Below, one piece after another: positions 50,183 through 62,400 of a DNA stretch of 64,000 nt. The position numbers were made by a program, and so were the translations under genes. The notes beneath the pieces are model-generated. The model had not been told where the DNA came from, did not search any database, and saw only the letters and a program-made list of their open reading frames with translations. The stretch's first letter is position 1. Every line of letters starts with the position of its first letter. This stretch comes from Bugula neritina (taxonomy: Eukaryota > Bryozoa > Gymnolaemata > Cheilostomatida > Bugulidae), in contig OZ037767.1 of assembly GCA_964035545.1 (NCBI GenBank), positions 24,199,128 through 24,263,127 of the forward strand. Direction: 5' to 3'.

Positions 50183-53100
50183 TTACTTTCGTTTCTGGTA
50201 ATAATACGGGTTGTAGCTATACCTTCTTTTATCTACGAACCCAGGATATTGTGCCTTATAAAATGACGTGTCAAGATTGCTGCCACTGCCACCGAGGTTG
50301 GCTGCCAGGTTGCCCAGCTTCTCATCATCAGAGTTGCCTTCTTTATTCATTCTGTCAACAGTATATTGTTCAAGTTTTCACATAAACTAAATAGCAGCTA
50401 AGCAATGAAATTAGGTAAAATTTTTCAGATTTTACATTGAATATTTGTTTATATTTGTTTGAAAAGACATTGAAGAAGTTCCTTAGCAAAATAATTAATG
50501 AATCAGAGCCTACACTAGCAGTTTATGATTAGCCAGGGAGTATGTTATTGTAGGAAATTAAATTAAAGAAGGATTTCAAAATTGCAGTAAAAATATTTAT
50601 ACATTCAAGATATGAGCACATTGTCAGTAGCTTGGATTATTACCGGAACAACTTTGCCTCCAGGTCCAGCTTTTCTTGAGCGAGTCCAATTAAAACATTT
50701 CTTAATTCGGTGGCCTCTGTATCAGAGAACCATACACCTTGTCCATTTTCTTCAGAGCGGAAAGGTTGTTGCTCACTTTCATACCAGTTTGGTTCTAAGG
50801 TTTAAAATGATCAGCATTATGCTATTCAACATGTCAGTTTAGGCTTATATTATTAGAAACTCATTAAAATTATTTTGTTGAAAAAATTCACGTAATACTT
50901 GTGAGTAAAATTTTAATGCTTCAATCTTTGCCCTGGAGACTGTCACCAACTAGGTGTATGCAATCAATAACAGTTTTTAAATTTAAATGGTTTTAATGCT
51001 ATGATGCTAAAAGCTATAATAAATTAGTACTGTATTTATAGACTTATTTTAAAATTATGATGTCTGAACTTGAACAAATGTTTATTCAAATGCAAACAAA
51101 AAGCATTATTATTTGCTTCTTTATATAATTAGTTATATATATTTTAATGTTGGGTCAAATACTTTATGGTTCTGAGCATTATGGAGCCTCTGAACTGGTC
51201 ATTTATATCTATAATTTAGTGGTTGAACACAAATTCATTAAAAGTTAATAAAGCAGTGTCAAAAGAGATACATTAGCTCATAAATTTTGTACACTTAAAC
51301 ATTAGAAAAAATGCTAAACCGATAAATGATGGACTATAAAGCGTGCAATGGTTAGTCTTGACTTTGAGAGTCCGTTTTATTAAATCTGTAGAAGTGTTTA
51401 TTTATTGTAAAATTTGTATAAAAAGTATGTCTATATAATTTCTTTCCAATGCTGCATGTAAAGCAGGTTTGCTGTAGCTATTATTACAGGCTAACCTGCA
51501 ATGCTCCTTTTTTTCCTTCCAAATCTCTTTCCTTCCAGCACAGCTGGCAGAGTATTCCCTGACTCGTCATCTTCTTCCAGATTCAGTTTGTTAAGTCTCT
51601 CCTCTATGGCCTCCAGGTTTTCCAAGTAGTACTCCAGCAACGCTGCCTTGCTCTTTGGGTCTAACTTTGTGCTTTCAGACTCCTCTACAACCTCCTCTTC
51701 CTCCAGGACATCACCATCACCAGTCTCTTCTGTGAAATAACACAAGTCACTGCAAGTACTTTTGTGCCTTGTTATCACACTACATGGTATAAGCCAACTC
51801 ATGCAAGTCATTCATATATCTATTCCACATGAAAAAGGTTTGAGCAAGTATTTAGTTGTTACCTAAGCTTACAGGTGAGAGTGATTAGTTAGTTGTTACC
51901 TGGGTTAGCAGGTGTGGGTGAGTATTTATTTATCACCTAAGCTTACAGGTGTGAGTGGGTGTTTAGCTGTTACCTGTGTTTACGGATGAGAGCAAATATT
52001 CAGCTGGCAGCATTCGAACATACTCTTTCATCTGGCTCTCACTCAATGATTCATCAGCCCTACGGGCTTTTAGTGCTGCCTTACTGGCTGCAGGCCCTGC
52101 TCTGTTGACTACAGGTGATGACAACCAAGGTTTCTCGTAATTGCTTGCTTTTTCTTGACTCTGTTCAACTAAGAACTCCAAATCATCCGGCTGGAATCAT
52201 ACAACTCAAACCATTGATAATATTCAAGTATTCACGGTCAATGTATATTTATATGTGAATATAACTTCTCTACAACTAGTACAATTTACTTGTACACCAA
52301 ATAAGCTGTACTTACACACAAAACTTCAGACTTTTCGATGTTTTTGCTGTGCTGCAATTTAATTAAGGTCTGTTCTGTTCCTTTTAATCTATGCTGTATT
52401 ACCACTCAAGTAAAGTATTTTGTCCTTCTATTTTAAAATTTATTTATCAAGTATGTGAAGTTGTCATCGCTTTTCAACCTAGTTAGCTTAAATATTTCCA
52501 TAAAGTAGTTATTTTGCTTTTACAATTACAATTAAAAGTCTATTCTAAATTTGTAAGATGAATAATGTTAATGACTAGGTCATATAAAGTACAGAGCTGA
52601 TGACCACAGACACCTGCAGCAAGATGCAATCTCTGTTCTTAAATTCCCCTAAATTCCCTTATAAACCAGCTGTAACAAAATGCAGGTAGGCCTATCATGC
52701 ATGTTGAAAGATTAAATAAAAGCTCATGTAAAGTGCATACTGGTGGGTTAGATGGACTTGGAAAAGTTGTTGTTTCTTGATTTTCACCAACAGTCAGTTC
52801 AGCAACTGGAGTAGTCACAGTTTCCATCATCTCCTCATTCAGAATATCTTCTTCAATTGCCTCTTTAACTAGTCTTTCAACAATGTAATCTACAGCCTAG
52901 AAAAAGGACGAACTTGAGTAGCTAAGCAGAGTGTCTCATGTGAGCTGCTTTAAAGTAATTAAAATAGAATAAAAAATAGCCTCTGCAAATATTACATCAA
53001 AGAAATGTATCAGTGTTAATTGAGCCTAAGTATTTAGCACAGCACATGATGAATAATTTATGATCAATAATGTATCCCAATAATGTATTGGCAAACACGT

Positions 53101-56100
53101 GCTAAAAATATATACCAGGCAATAGTTATGGATGCAGTTTGAAGAACTTTTACTTTTAATTAAATATGTATAAGCTGTTACAAGTTCAACATGAGTGCCA
53201 TCTTGAAACCTTTGAAGAATTTGACGTGATATTTCTTTAGCAAGTGATGACCATTACTGAAAGGTCTAATTACTAACATAAATGTTTTATAGGTGTCAAC
53301 TAAAATACTGCATACATGCACTTGTTAACTTAGTGCCATCGATAGCTAGGATGAAAAATTTTAAATTCAAGCTAAAGGGACAGAAAATCAAATTAAATCA
53401 ATGTTTTTAAAAATTGTCTTTTGTTCTAAAAGCAAAACTATATCTATGTTAAAGCTGAACTCGCATCTACTGTAAGCCTAGGGCCACACTGTGCGTATTT
53501 TCACATGCGAAAATTAAAATCACAAGTAGCAAAGGTGTCTACTGTATGCGTTGAGAAAACATTCGCACTTGTCGCTCGGCATTCTCAACGCAAGTGCGAA
53601 TCGTCACCTAACTGGCTGGTAGTTATTCAGCGAGCCCAATTTCTTTATTTTAGTGCTACATTCCAGTAAATTACGTTCTATTGAAAGCGAGTGCTATTTA
53701 AAAATGAAAGCTTTATTTATCATGCATCACTGACGCTACAGTGGACACCTTTGCTACTTGTGATTTCAATTTTCGCATGCGAAAATACGCACAGTGTGGC
53801 CCTAGGCTAAGAGTTCACCCCGTGATCATGTAATTTGCTAACCTTTTTCAATATTTTCAGAAAACTCCCCTTTCCCACGCATTTTAAAGCAGATAAACAT
53901 ACCTCTGAGAAGGCCCATTCTTTCAGATCTTCAGCCAAGCCCTGATTTGTTCTCATTAGTTCCTCCTTAAGCTGAAGCTCACTTTCGGAGTTACTCATAG
54001 ACTTTCCATCAGCACCACCTTTGTCCTATGATCAAGTGTAGTTGGGAAATTGTAAACACATGTATTTTTATAGACATTCTGTTGTTTAATTATAAGTACA
54101 AACAACTCATTTGTGAGCTCCCATACTTATAATAAGGATGACCTGGCAAGTCATTTTCTCCTACATGTGGGTGATCTCCTCCTACCCCCCTTAGCAATAA
54201 GTTAGCATGGAAATTAAAAACTGAGCTTAAAAACTTTCTTTCTCTTGTTCAAAAGATAGTTTTCAACTTGCTGCTATTAAAAGCATTCTATTAAAACTGA
54301 AATGGTATAAAGCAGAAAACAAAATAGCAAATGGAATACTAATGTTCAGTGTTTTATCTATTCAGTGATCCAGCATTATTTATATTTAAGTGCTTTTAGA
54401 GTATTTCTCTGAAGGCAGTAAGTTATTTACAGTATCAAGTTCAACAGGCAATCAAATCTCAAATTAGAGTTTATACGCTGAACTATAGTGAAATGCAGTA
54501 ATGCAAAGTGTTCTTTCACAGTATGTAATGCATGTATAGCTGTTGCAACAGCAATTAATCTCTGGCAAATCTATAGTTTTGTACTCAGCTATTATCTAAC
54601 TTTTAACTTCATGCTAAAACATTTCATGGTTGTGTCTTTTTAATAAAACGTATCCGCGTAAGTAAGCTGTTAAGTAGAGATTCAACTTGTGGACTTCTGC
54701 AGTAATTGGCACACTTGGAGATCACGCCTTAGCAACTGCAGCTATTATGGATGCAAACTCTAATTATATTTATAATTACTACAGGAGTAGAGTTCACCTT
54801 ACAGCATATATAGTCACTTATCTTGTCCATTAAAGATAATGACACTAGGCAACTAATTGTACATTGGCCTTATCTGTCATGTGCTCTAAAACTTATTGAT
54901 TTACTAATAACTCTGCTATATATATAACAGTATATGTAACAGTGTTATGCGTCCCAAGAGGCTTGTAATATACACGCATGGGCTTCTCAAAGCGAGAATT
55001 TTTATTGAAAAATCATTTCAGTAACATTGAGAAGGTAATGCATCCTACACTCTTGGCTGTATGTTAGAGCTGTAATGCAATAGGCATAGTTTGATATTCA
55101 GCAATGCAAATGTTATAATCGATTTATTCCAAGGTGATAGCAGAAAGGTTTGAAGTTCTACTAATTACCTGATGGTGTGTAGGAAAGTTTATGACTACTT
55201 CACTTTTCTCATATTCAGTATCAATCGCAGATCAGTTACGTCAATATAAATTAGTAATATATATTGGCTAACATGGATGGGTATTATAAGATATTAATAT
55301 ACAGATACTGGCCTACTTATTCTATTATAATATAATATTATAGGTGATTTTGCTTTATTTTAATAAACTTTATAATGCATTATAGTATTCTATAAAAACA
55401 CTGTTTAATGACCAGATGTTTGTGTCCTTGCAATGATATGAATATATATACATTACACACACACGCACACACGTGCACGCACACGCACGCACACACACAC
55501 GAAAGGTGCTAACCTTGGCTTCCATATCAGCAATCTCAGCAAAGTTTGGAGTCATCTTTCCTTCCTTAGCCCCGTGCTCATAGTTGAAAAATCTTGACTC
55601 AGATCTCTTACTTAACGGGTCACTTTTCTTCTGCTCATTTTCAAAGTAAATTATCTCCCCTGCTCTTTTATCTGTAAAGATAGCAAATCATTATAGATTT
55701 CATCCTAATTTTATACAAATACAAATACAAATTTCCAAAGATTTCCAATTTATTTTGAGTATTGCTAAGTGATACCATAATAATATATTATAAAGTAAAA
55801 TGTCAGCTATGGAGTAGTCCAATTGCACAGTGCAAAGAAGGAAGAACATGAACAACTTTAGAAAATAAATAAAATATAATATAATGTATTATAAGCTGTA
55901 CTAAAGTGTTTACATTGTAAGCAAATAGAATGTAAGCAACTTGTCAACTGAGTTTAGATCTCTTCTAACATTTACTTTGCCCACTTTCTTTAAGTTTTTC
56001 TTGTCTATCAGTAAAATAATTATCAGAGCATGGTGGAACAGGTGAGTGGTTCATAAAACATGCAAGTATTTCTTCTACATGCATTAATAAGATTAGTCTT

Positions 56101-57109
56101 GGTACTCCTTTATATAAGCTGTAACTTTGCTTTTTTCATCTCAAAAGATCTCTGGTTAGTATACAGACATGTGTACTAGCAAAAGTCTCTAACAATTTGA
56201 TACGATAAACAATCAGTTTTAGATTGCTAATCAGTAAACATAACTTATTATATTGTCATAATAATATTTAAGCAATTATCAAGTCCAGATTACATTTGTT
56301 AACGCAGAAATTACTGATAAGGCTGTAAAATAGTGATTCAATTTTAGCACAAAACTTGTTTTAACTTAAAACTGTAATAGGTCTGTTTGAAGGAATAATG
56401 ACATGGACTGTCTGTTACTTTACGGATCTGAAAGCACCGATGTTCTGAAGGATATGGCTGTAATATGAATTACTAATTAAAACAAAATCAAGTGTTTTGC
56501 TGTGTGAAATGGCATAGTATTGATTTTCAATACACTGTCATCATGCACATAAATTACAGACCTTATATATGCCTGAGATAACATTGTATCGTATAACAAA
56601 ACATCTCTTACAGCTTTATGACATTTTAGGATTGCAGTTTACTGGAGATACTATGTTATCAAATAATAATGTGGCAGAGTTTTAGCTTGACCTCTCTGTT
56701 CCACGATCAATATCAACACCAAGCTTTCTTCCACACAAACAACATGCATTAACAATTTACTAATTATTTAAATAGAGAAGCTATGCTACTCCCTCAGCTA
56801 CAATTTAGTTTTCTAAAAGAAGTTTACCCATTTGAGGTGCAATTGATATGGCCTACTAGCCTCAGAATATATAAAACTTATCAAGTGTTACAAATGGCTA
56901 TAACAAGAGTCTCATAGAAGCTATCGTGTGCTTTTAAAAATACTTTGTTAAGCAATTTAAACATGTTTTATACAAGTTAGAGTAACCAAATAGATAGTGT
57001 GATTACCAATAGGGTTGGCTCTGCTTAGCTCTCCAAGAGAAGCTCCAAATCCATAGGTGCAGCAGGCTAGGCCAGCAGCTAATAATAGCCAGACATTCAC
57101 TAGTTTCAT
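50183..57109 (-). CDS. Putative secreted prohormone, granin-like, 436 residues
   Basis: Eight coding exons: 57007-57109, 55514-55671, 53903-54025, 52741-52896, 51974-52190, 51496-51729, 50644-50794 and 50183-50351, together 1,311 nt with all phases matching. The protein begins with a clear signal peptide (MKLVNVWLLLAAGLACCTYG). It is otherwise hydrophilic, Glu/Asp-rich and free of Cys in the parts read. Dibasic sites that prohormone convertases could use are IDKR near residue 37, LSKR, EGKR/GRKKRS in exon 6, VDKRR and the C-terminal YQKRK. The Tyr-rich end RYSYNPYYYQKRK is distinctive. Acidity, length and scattered dibasic sites fit a granin or neuropeptide precursor of the regulated secretory pathway. 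I could not assign it to a named family. An AATAAA signal follows the stop closely. Confidence 0.75.
51838..51985. repeat. 37-bp tandem repeat (4 copies) spanning the donor of prohormone exon 5
   Basis: Units start at about 51838, 51875, 51912 and 51949 and share GTTACCT..GCTTACAGGTG-type sequence. The last unit (51949-51985) covers the real donor of exon 5 (exon edge 51974) and 12 exon bases. The others lie in the intron and repeat the donor-like AG/GTAACAAC on the minus strand. Confidence 0.75.
53476..53807. mobile_element. MITE with ~70-bp terminal inverted repeats and TAA target duplication (PIF/Harbinger type)
   Basis: The ends GCCTAGGGCCACACTGTGCG and CGCACAGTGTGGCCCTAGGC are perfect inverted repeats. 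The similarity runs inward for about 70 bp (to GTAGCAAAGGTGTC and its complement). The element is flanked by TAA at 53473-53475 and 53808-53810. A 3-bp TWA duplication and a GGGCCACAC-type terminus are typical of non-autonomous PIF/Harbinger elements. A second, interleaved inverted repeat (GCGTTGAGAA/TTCTCAACGC and CGCACTTG/CAAGTGCG) lies near the left side. There is no coding capacity. It sits in intron 3 of the prohormone gene, about 95 bp beyond the exon 3 donor. Confidence 0.85.
55453..55502. repeat. Imperfect CA/CG microsatellite next to prohormone exon 2
   Basis: CACACACGCACACACGTGCACGC-type sequence lies in intron 2 of the prohormone gene, within 12-60 bases of the exon 2 donor (edge 55514). 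Confidence 0.9.
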
Positions 57110-57623
57110 TCTACGGGAATAAAATGTCAACCAACAGTAAAATAAAAGCACATTTTCCTTCAACATATAGTCATTAGTGAGCTGATATGAAGGATATATT
57201 GAAGCAAAAATATAGCATGAATAAAGTAATTAATGTACAGTATGTTATGACAAATAATGACCAAATATGACAAAATATAATTTCTGCATATAATAAATAT
57301 ATGACTTGAAGGTTTCTCAAATTTTCTGGAAGCTAAAACAGAGCTTAATTTTAATTTACAACTATGATGTCACAACGAAAAACCTCTAGATGGAAAAGCA
57401 AATTATGTTTATGAACTTGAGTATATGCAACTTGTACTATAAAATATACAATATATAACTACATAATATGATATAACATAATTTGATTTAATGCAATGCA
57501 ATATACATTTGCAATGGAAAGTAACAACTACCATTACATTCAACATTATGATCGAATTAAGCAAACTTACACCAAAATATATCACAATGTAATTTACATG
57601 TAGATGTTATACAGATTATTCAC

Positions 57624-57720
57624 CTTGGTTGGTATGTTGTAGAATGTGGCTGGTATGGGAGTCACCAAGAGAGAAAGATAGAGTAGATGTATTCTATGAG
57701 TGAGGTGGGATCAGCTAATG
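57624..57720 (-). other. Probable 5' UTR exon of the prohormone gene
   Basis: The coding start at 57109 lies two bases inside an exon whose acceptor is CCGTAG (exon edge 57110), so an upstream leader exon is required. A CCAAG/GTGAAT donor ends at 57624 on the minus strand, preceded by pyrimidine-rich UTR-like sequence. The right edge is approximate. Confidence 0.4.
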
Positions 57721-59295
57721 GAGGGATTGCAATGAGCTGACATCCACTAACACCTGCGTCACAATATTGATTACCAATAGTTAGTCTCAGCGGAGTCCAC
57801 CATCTTCTATTACGACACTAGGTTAGAGTTTCCTGCCTCTCTCTATGAATAGATAATGTGGCAAACCCATTGGGAGCTCTGGGTTTGCTTGTAAAACATA
57901 ATTATCAGCTTGTAACAGACTTATAAAAGGTGTGATATAAACAGGTAGTCTCATCTTCATTATATTATAAGGTGCATTACATAACAAAAACTAATAGAAT
58001 CTCACTAGCTGATGCTGCTTAATGGTCTTCTTAAGACTTCATCTGGAACCTGGAACAGTGCAGTAGGCTGATCAGCATAATCAAATTCTCTATTCTATAG
58101 CCAGAACACCTGAAAGCACCTGTTTTACCTGCACACGTGTCTAGGCCAAGATATTTGGTGACGGGTGACCTTATAACGGTTACTCTGTAAATCTGTGTTA
58201 GAAGAGCCTTACTTGAGAAAAATTAAATTAAATCAAAACATACAGAAAACAAAGTTTCAGAGCAGTTTGCAATGCTGTAATTATATTTAATTATAGGTAT
58301 GTTATAATGTCACACAGAGTTTACATCTTATTAGCTACAGTTAGTAGATATATGACTTCTATGGGAATCATGCATTTCCTTATTATTGTCATAGTCAGCA
58401 TCTATATATAATGCTTGTGTAGTTAAAGTGCTAAACTGTTAGTTGCTAGATTTCAAAGTGTTATCATTTTATATTCATAGTAGTTGTACCAAATAAATCA
58501 ACATGTAATACATTACAAGTCAGCACCATCTCATCAACATACCATTATAACAAGGTAATATGTTATATTTGCAGTAGCATCATTACTTTTGGGTGCGTTC
58601 AGCGAACATGGCTATCCTATTGCATGCTAAGTGAGTAGAAATATTATAGTTATACCAGTACAGATGGGAGAGCCAAGAATGGCGCATTTCTGCAATAGCA
58701 TCTGCTATACCTATATATACTACAGTACCTAATAATATATAGAATGTTTACTCATTATATATAAACACAACCAAATATAAGTTAGCTTTGTGTAGCTATA
58801 CTGCGTATATATAAATATGCAATTCTGAGCAGTTTTGGGGAATGTTGTATATTTAATCTTCAGTTGAAAGAAGTTGTAAAATGGCCAAAAATACTAATAA
58901 TAATAAAATATATTTGATAGTCAGTTACTAACAATACATATTTTTATGACAGCAATATTAGACTCATATTGTGTATCTTATACATTGAGACAGGAAAACA
59001 GTTTAGCAATTTTTTTGGTGTGAGTACACAAACAAAATGTTAAAACTTTTACATTCCAGGTATAAAAATAGGGTGTACAAATTTTTTGAGCATAATATGG
59101 GGTATATAGTTCAGTAAGGGTTATAGGAAATATCTAATCATATCAAAACGAGATACCACATGGGAAACATAATGCAATGATCAAGGTGACTAATATCTAA
59201 TTAGAAAAAACATTTCTTGTCAACAGCAATATGATTGTATTCCAGGGAGCATGGACCGAGCTGTGTTAAAAACTAACAATACATTCAAAAGAAGC
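57721..59295. other. Intergenic region between prohormone and SLC12A9-like genes
   Basis: No open frame or RNA gene could be supported. It should hold the promoter of the prohormone gene (right of 57720) and the end of the SLC12A9-like transcript near 59280. Confidence 0.6.
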
Positions 59296-59301
59296 TTTAT
59301 T
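59296..59301 (-). terminator. Polyadenylation signal AATAAA of the SLC12A9-like gene
   Basis: Plus-strand TTTATT reads AATAAA on the minus strand, about 106 nt after the TAG at 59407-59409, a normal spacing for a short 3' UTR. Confidence 0.5.
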
Positions 59302-59406
59302 TGATTATTCAGTACTAAAATAACTTTATCGGAAACTCCATGTCACCTTGCAGGTCATCGGCAACTTTAAAATAAGCAAAATGTTATCAGAAATTCATGC
59401 GCACGT

Positions 59407-62400
59407 CTAAAGTGTGGTAGAGGTCACAGGGTTTAGCCCGTGAACTAAAACAGTAGGTGGGAGGTCATTGGTAAGTTCAGTGAGTTGGGCTAAATAATCA
59501 TCAGAGAAACTTCTATTTGCAGGAGGCAGAGGGAGGTAGCAATAAACAACAGAGCTGCTTGAACTCTGTTCCTTAATCATTGTGTTGATATCTGCAACAC
59601 AAAAAAATATATATATATATCGTATAAATAATAATAATATAAATATATCGTATAAATAATAATAATATAAATATATTGTATAAATAATAATAATATAAAT
59701 ATATTGTATAAATAATAATAATATAAATATATTGTATAAATAATGCTGCAAATTACATAAAAAGAAAGGAAATTACATGATTGCGTGTTTATGCTACATG
59801 AAGATATGAACTGGCAGGAGATGCGTTACCAGACAGTGTTTATGCTACATGAAGAGATGAACTGGCGAGAGATGTGTTACCAGACAGTGTTTATGCTACA
59901 TGAAGAGATGAACTGACAGAAGATGTGTTACCAGACAGTGTTTATACTACATAAAGAGATGAGCAGGCAAGAGATGTGTTACCAGACAGTGTTTACAATA
60001 AACATGCCAAGCAGCATAATGCTGTGGGAATTAATTCTCCATGAAGAATTGTTTATGACAACAGAATCTGAAGTCAGCTGCAAGGTCAAGTGGTTGCAAT
60101 AAAACATTATATCTAAAAATTATCATATTGTGTGATTTGTGACAAAGACAAAGTGAAATATTATCTGTAAATTCCTCTGAGACTGAGTGATAAGCTGTAG
60201 TACCTGTCCAATGGCCAATATATTATATTAGAGAGTGGTAGTCTATGTTGTCCTATGGCACAAGTGATTGTGTGGAGTTCAACACAAAGAATGAAGATAC
60301 TGGCACAATAAAGAAAACTTATGACAGGTTATATGACTCTACTGCATATACAGATGAAAATTAAAAAGGTAAAATATATACAAGTAAAATATATACAGAT
60401 AATATACAGGTAAAATATATACGCATAAAATATATACAGGTAATATACAGGTGAACATGTAGTGGGTGTACAGGTAGCATAAATATCGGAAAAGCGAAAA
60501 TGTAGCATATAGGTAGTATAAAGGTAGCATACAGGTAGCATATAAGGAGTATAAAGGTAGTATAAAGGTAGTATGTGGTATAAGTATGACTGAATCACCT
60601 TGGATATATTCAGAGGGTAGAACTGGGGTGTCAAGTTGAGCCTGAGATCTTAAAGACGCAGGATAACGGTTGTCCACAATCTTTGACCAATCGATGGCCA
60701 CAATCTCCGCATCTATCCGTAGCTGGTTCAATATAACAGCCAACTTCCTCTTTTTAGTGTCTGTTTCCATCTCGTTACCTATCAACAGGAGAGAAGTCCA
60801 GTCTTATTTATGAAAAGGATTTATACAAACATATAAAATTCAATTTTATTTAAAATTAAATCTCAGAAGTCATTAGAAGTTGACACCAACTGAAACAGGC
60901 ACACATTTACATCTGTATAAGTGGTGCATGCAGCATTTAAGAAATTGTAATAAAATAAAGGAAACAATCATCTTAAATAAAAGAAATTAGATCATCAAAC
61001 CTTTGAAGTAAAAGTAAAATATAATTTCATAACTGGTGATGATATTTTCAAACCAGTAGACCTTAAAACAATTTTACTGAGTATTCACGCTATTAATGCT
61101 GATACAAGGAATCTTGACTTACTGGCGTGACACATGAACACCCGGAGAGAGGTGGACTGTTTCCACTTTTTCACCATATGAAGAACACAGGCTAATTGTA
61201 GCAGAAAGAGACAGCAGTTGTCCATATAGCTGGAGTTGTCAGGTATGAACATGTTCACCGGCCATACATCTATGTATGTCTTATTCCTGTAATTAACATG
61301 ACACAAAGCATGACGCAATGCGTGACGCAAAGTGTGACATAGTGCATGACACAAAGTGTTACACAAAGCGGCATACAGAGTGTGACATAGTGCATGACAC
61401 TATGTTCACTTTCAGCTGCTGGCAGTAAAATAATAAACCACGGAATATCCTTCTGATTCAGCACATTTTCGGACATGGATCATGAAAATGATTCCCTTGA
61501 GCATAGCATCACGTTACGTTTATATCAAGAATATTTATGTAACAAGAACGAAGCTTAAACTAGCTTAATAGAGATAGTGAAAGAATAATGGCAGATGGAG
61601 TCATGTTATTTGTTATCATTGTCTAAATTATGAACAGATTTGCTACCCCTAGAAATATTACATTAACAGGCACTTCCAGGAACAAAATAGGAACAGCCAA
61701 TATACGATTCTCATTTACTGTTAATCAACATTTTATCACCACTAGGCCAAAAAATTGTAAAACAATATTCAAAACATTAACAGAATAACCAATGACGCAT
61801 GACATAATACCAAGGTGAAGAATCAAAGACTCACTTGAATATATTGTCCTTGTTGAGTCGGTGGAAGTGTCGGAACAAGCAGATGTTTTTCTGCATTTTA
61901 AGGCAGTCTCTGATCATGTCCACATACTCCTGGCTGTTGACACTTCGAGCCTCACTGACAGACCGAACTGAGCGGAAGTAGTTTACGGCCATGTTGGTCT
62001 CAGCCGTCTCTATGGCTCCAAAACCACTGCAATCAAACAGAAAAAGTATTTTCCCGGTTAAGGGCACAAAGATTAGAATTTTGAAATGCTATCACTACCT
62101 GATAGCAGGAAAAACAGTGAACAAGAAAACAGGTGGCATAGAGAAACTGTTGACCAGGCAAGATATATGCAGAAGAGTTACTGTTGTACTAAAATATGGG
62201 TAAATAAAATAATTCTCCTTACAATCTGTTTCTCCTTGTGTGAGAATGAAAAGTATCCGTTGGAACAGCGTCGTCATAAAACCCAAAGCATATAGTATTT
62301 GGCTTCATACCTCCCAAACCAGAGATTCGCACGAGCTGTTGCAGACCCTCACGCACTGAGCTCGACAATGTCAGTTCTACAAAGGCCTTCACCTGCAAGA

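Noticed and set aside
59407-59751. Continuous frame extending the last SLC12A9 exon upstream into Tyr/Ile repeats
   Set aside because: The part above 59591 is the AT-rich minisatellite; a good acceptor (GTTGCAG) and the phase of the preceding exon place the exon start at 59591.
59785-59996. CRISPR-like array
   Set aside because: The 51-bp units are direct and contiguous with no variable spacers, in a eukaryotic intron; it is a minisatellite.
60329-60785. Long minus-strand frames rich in Tyr and Ile
   Set aside because: Apart from the true exon at 60599-60778, they are translations of the GTA/ATA tandem array.
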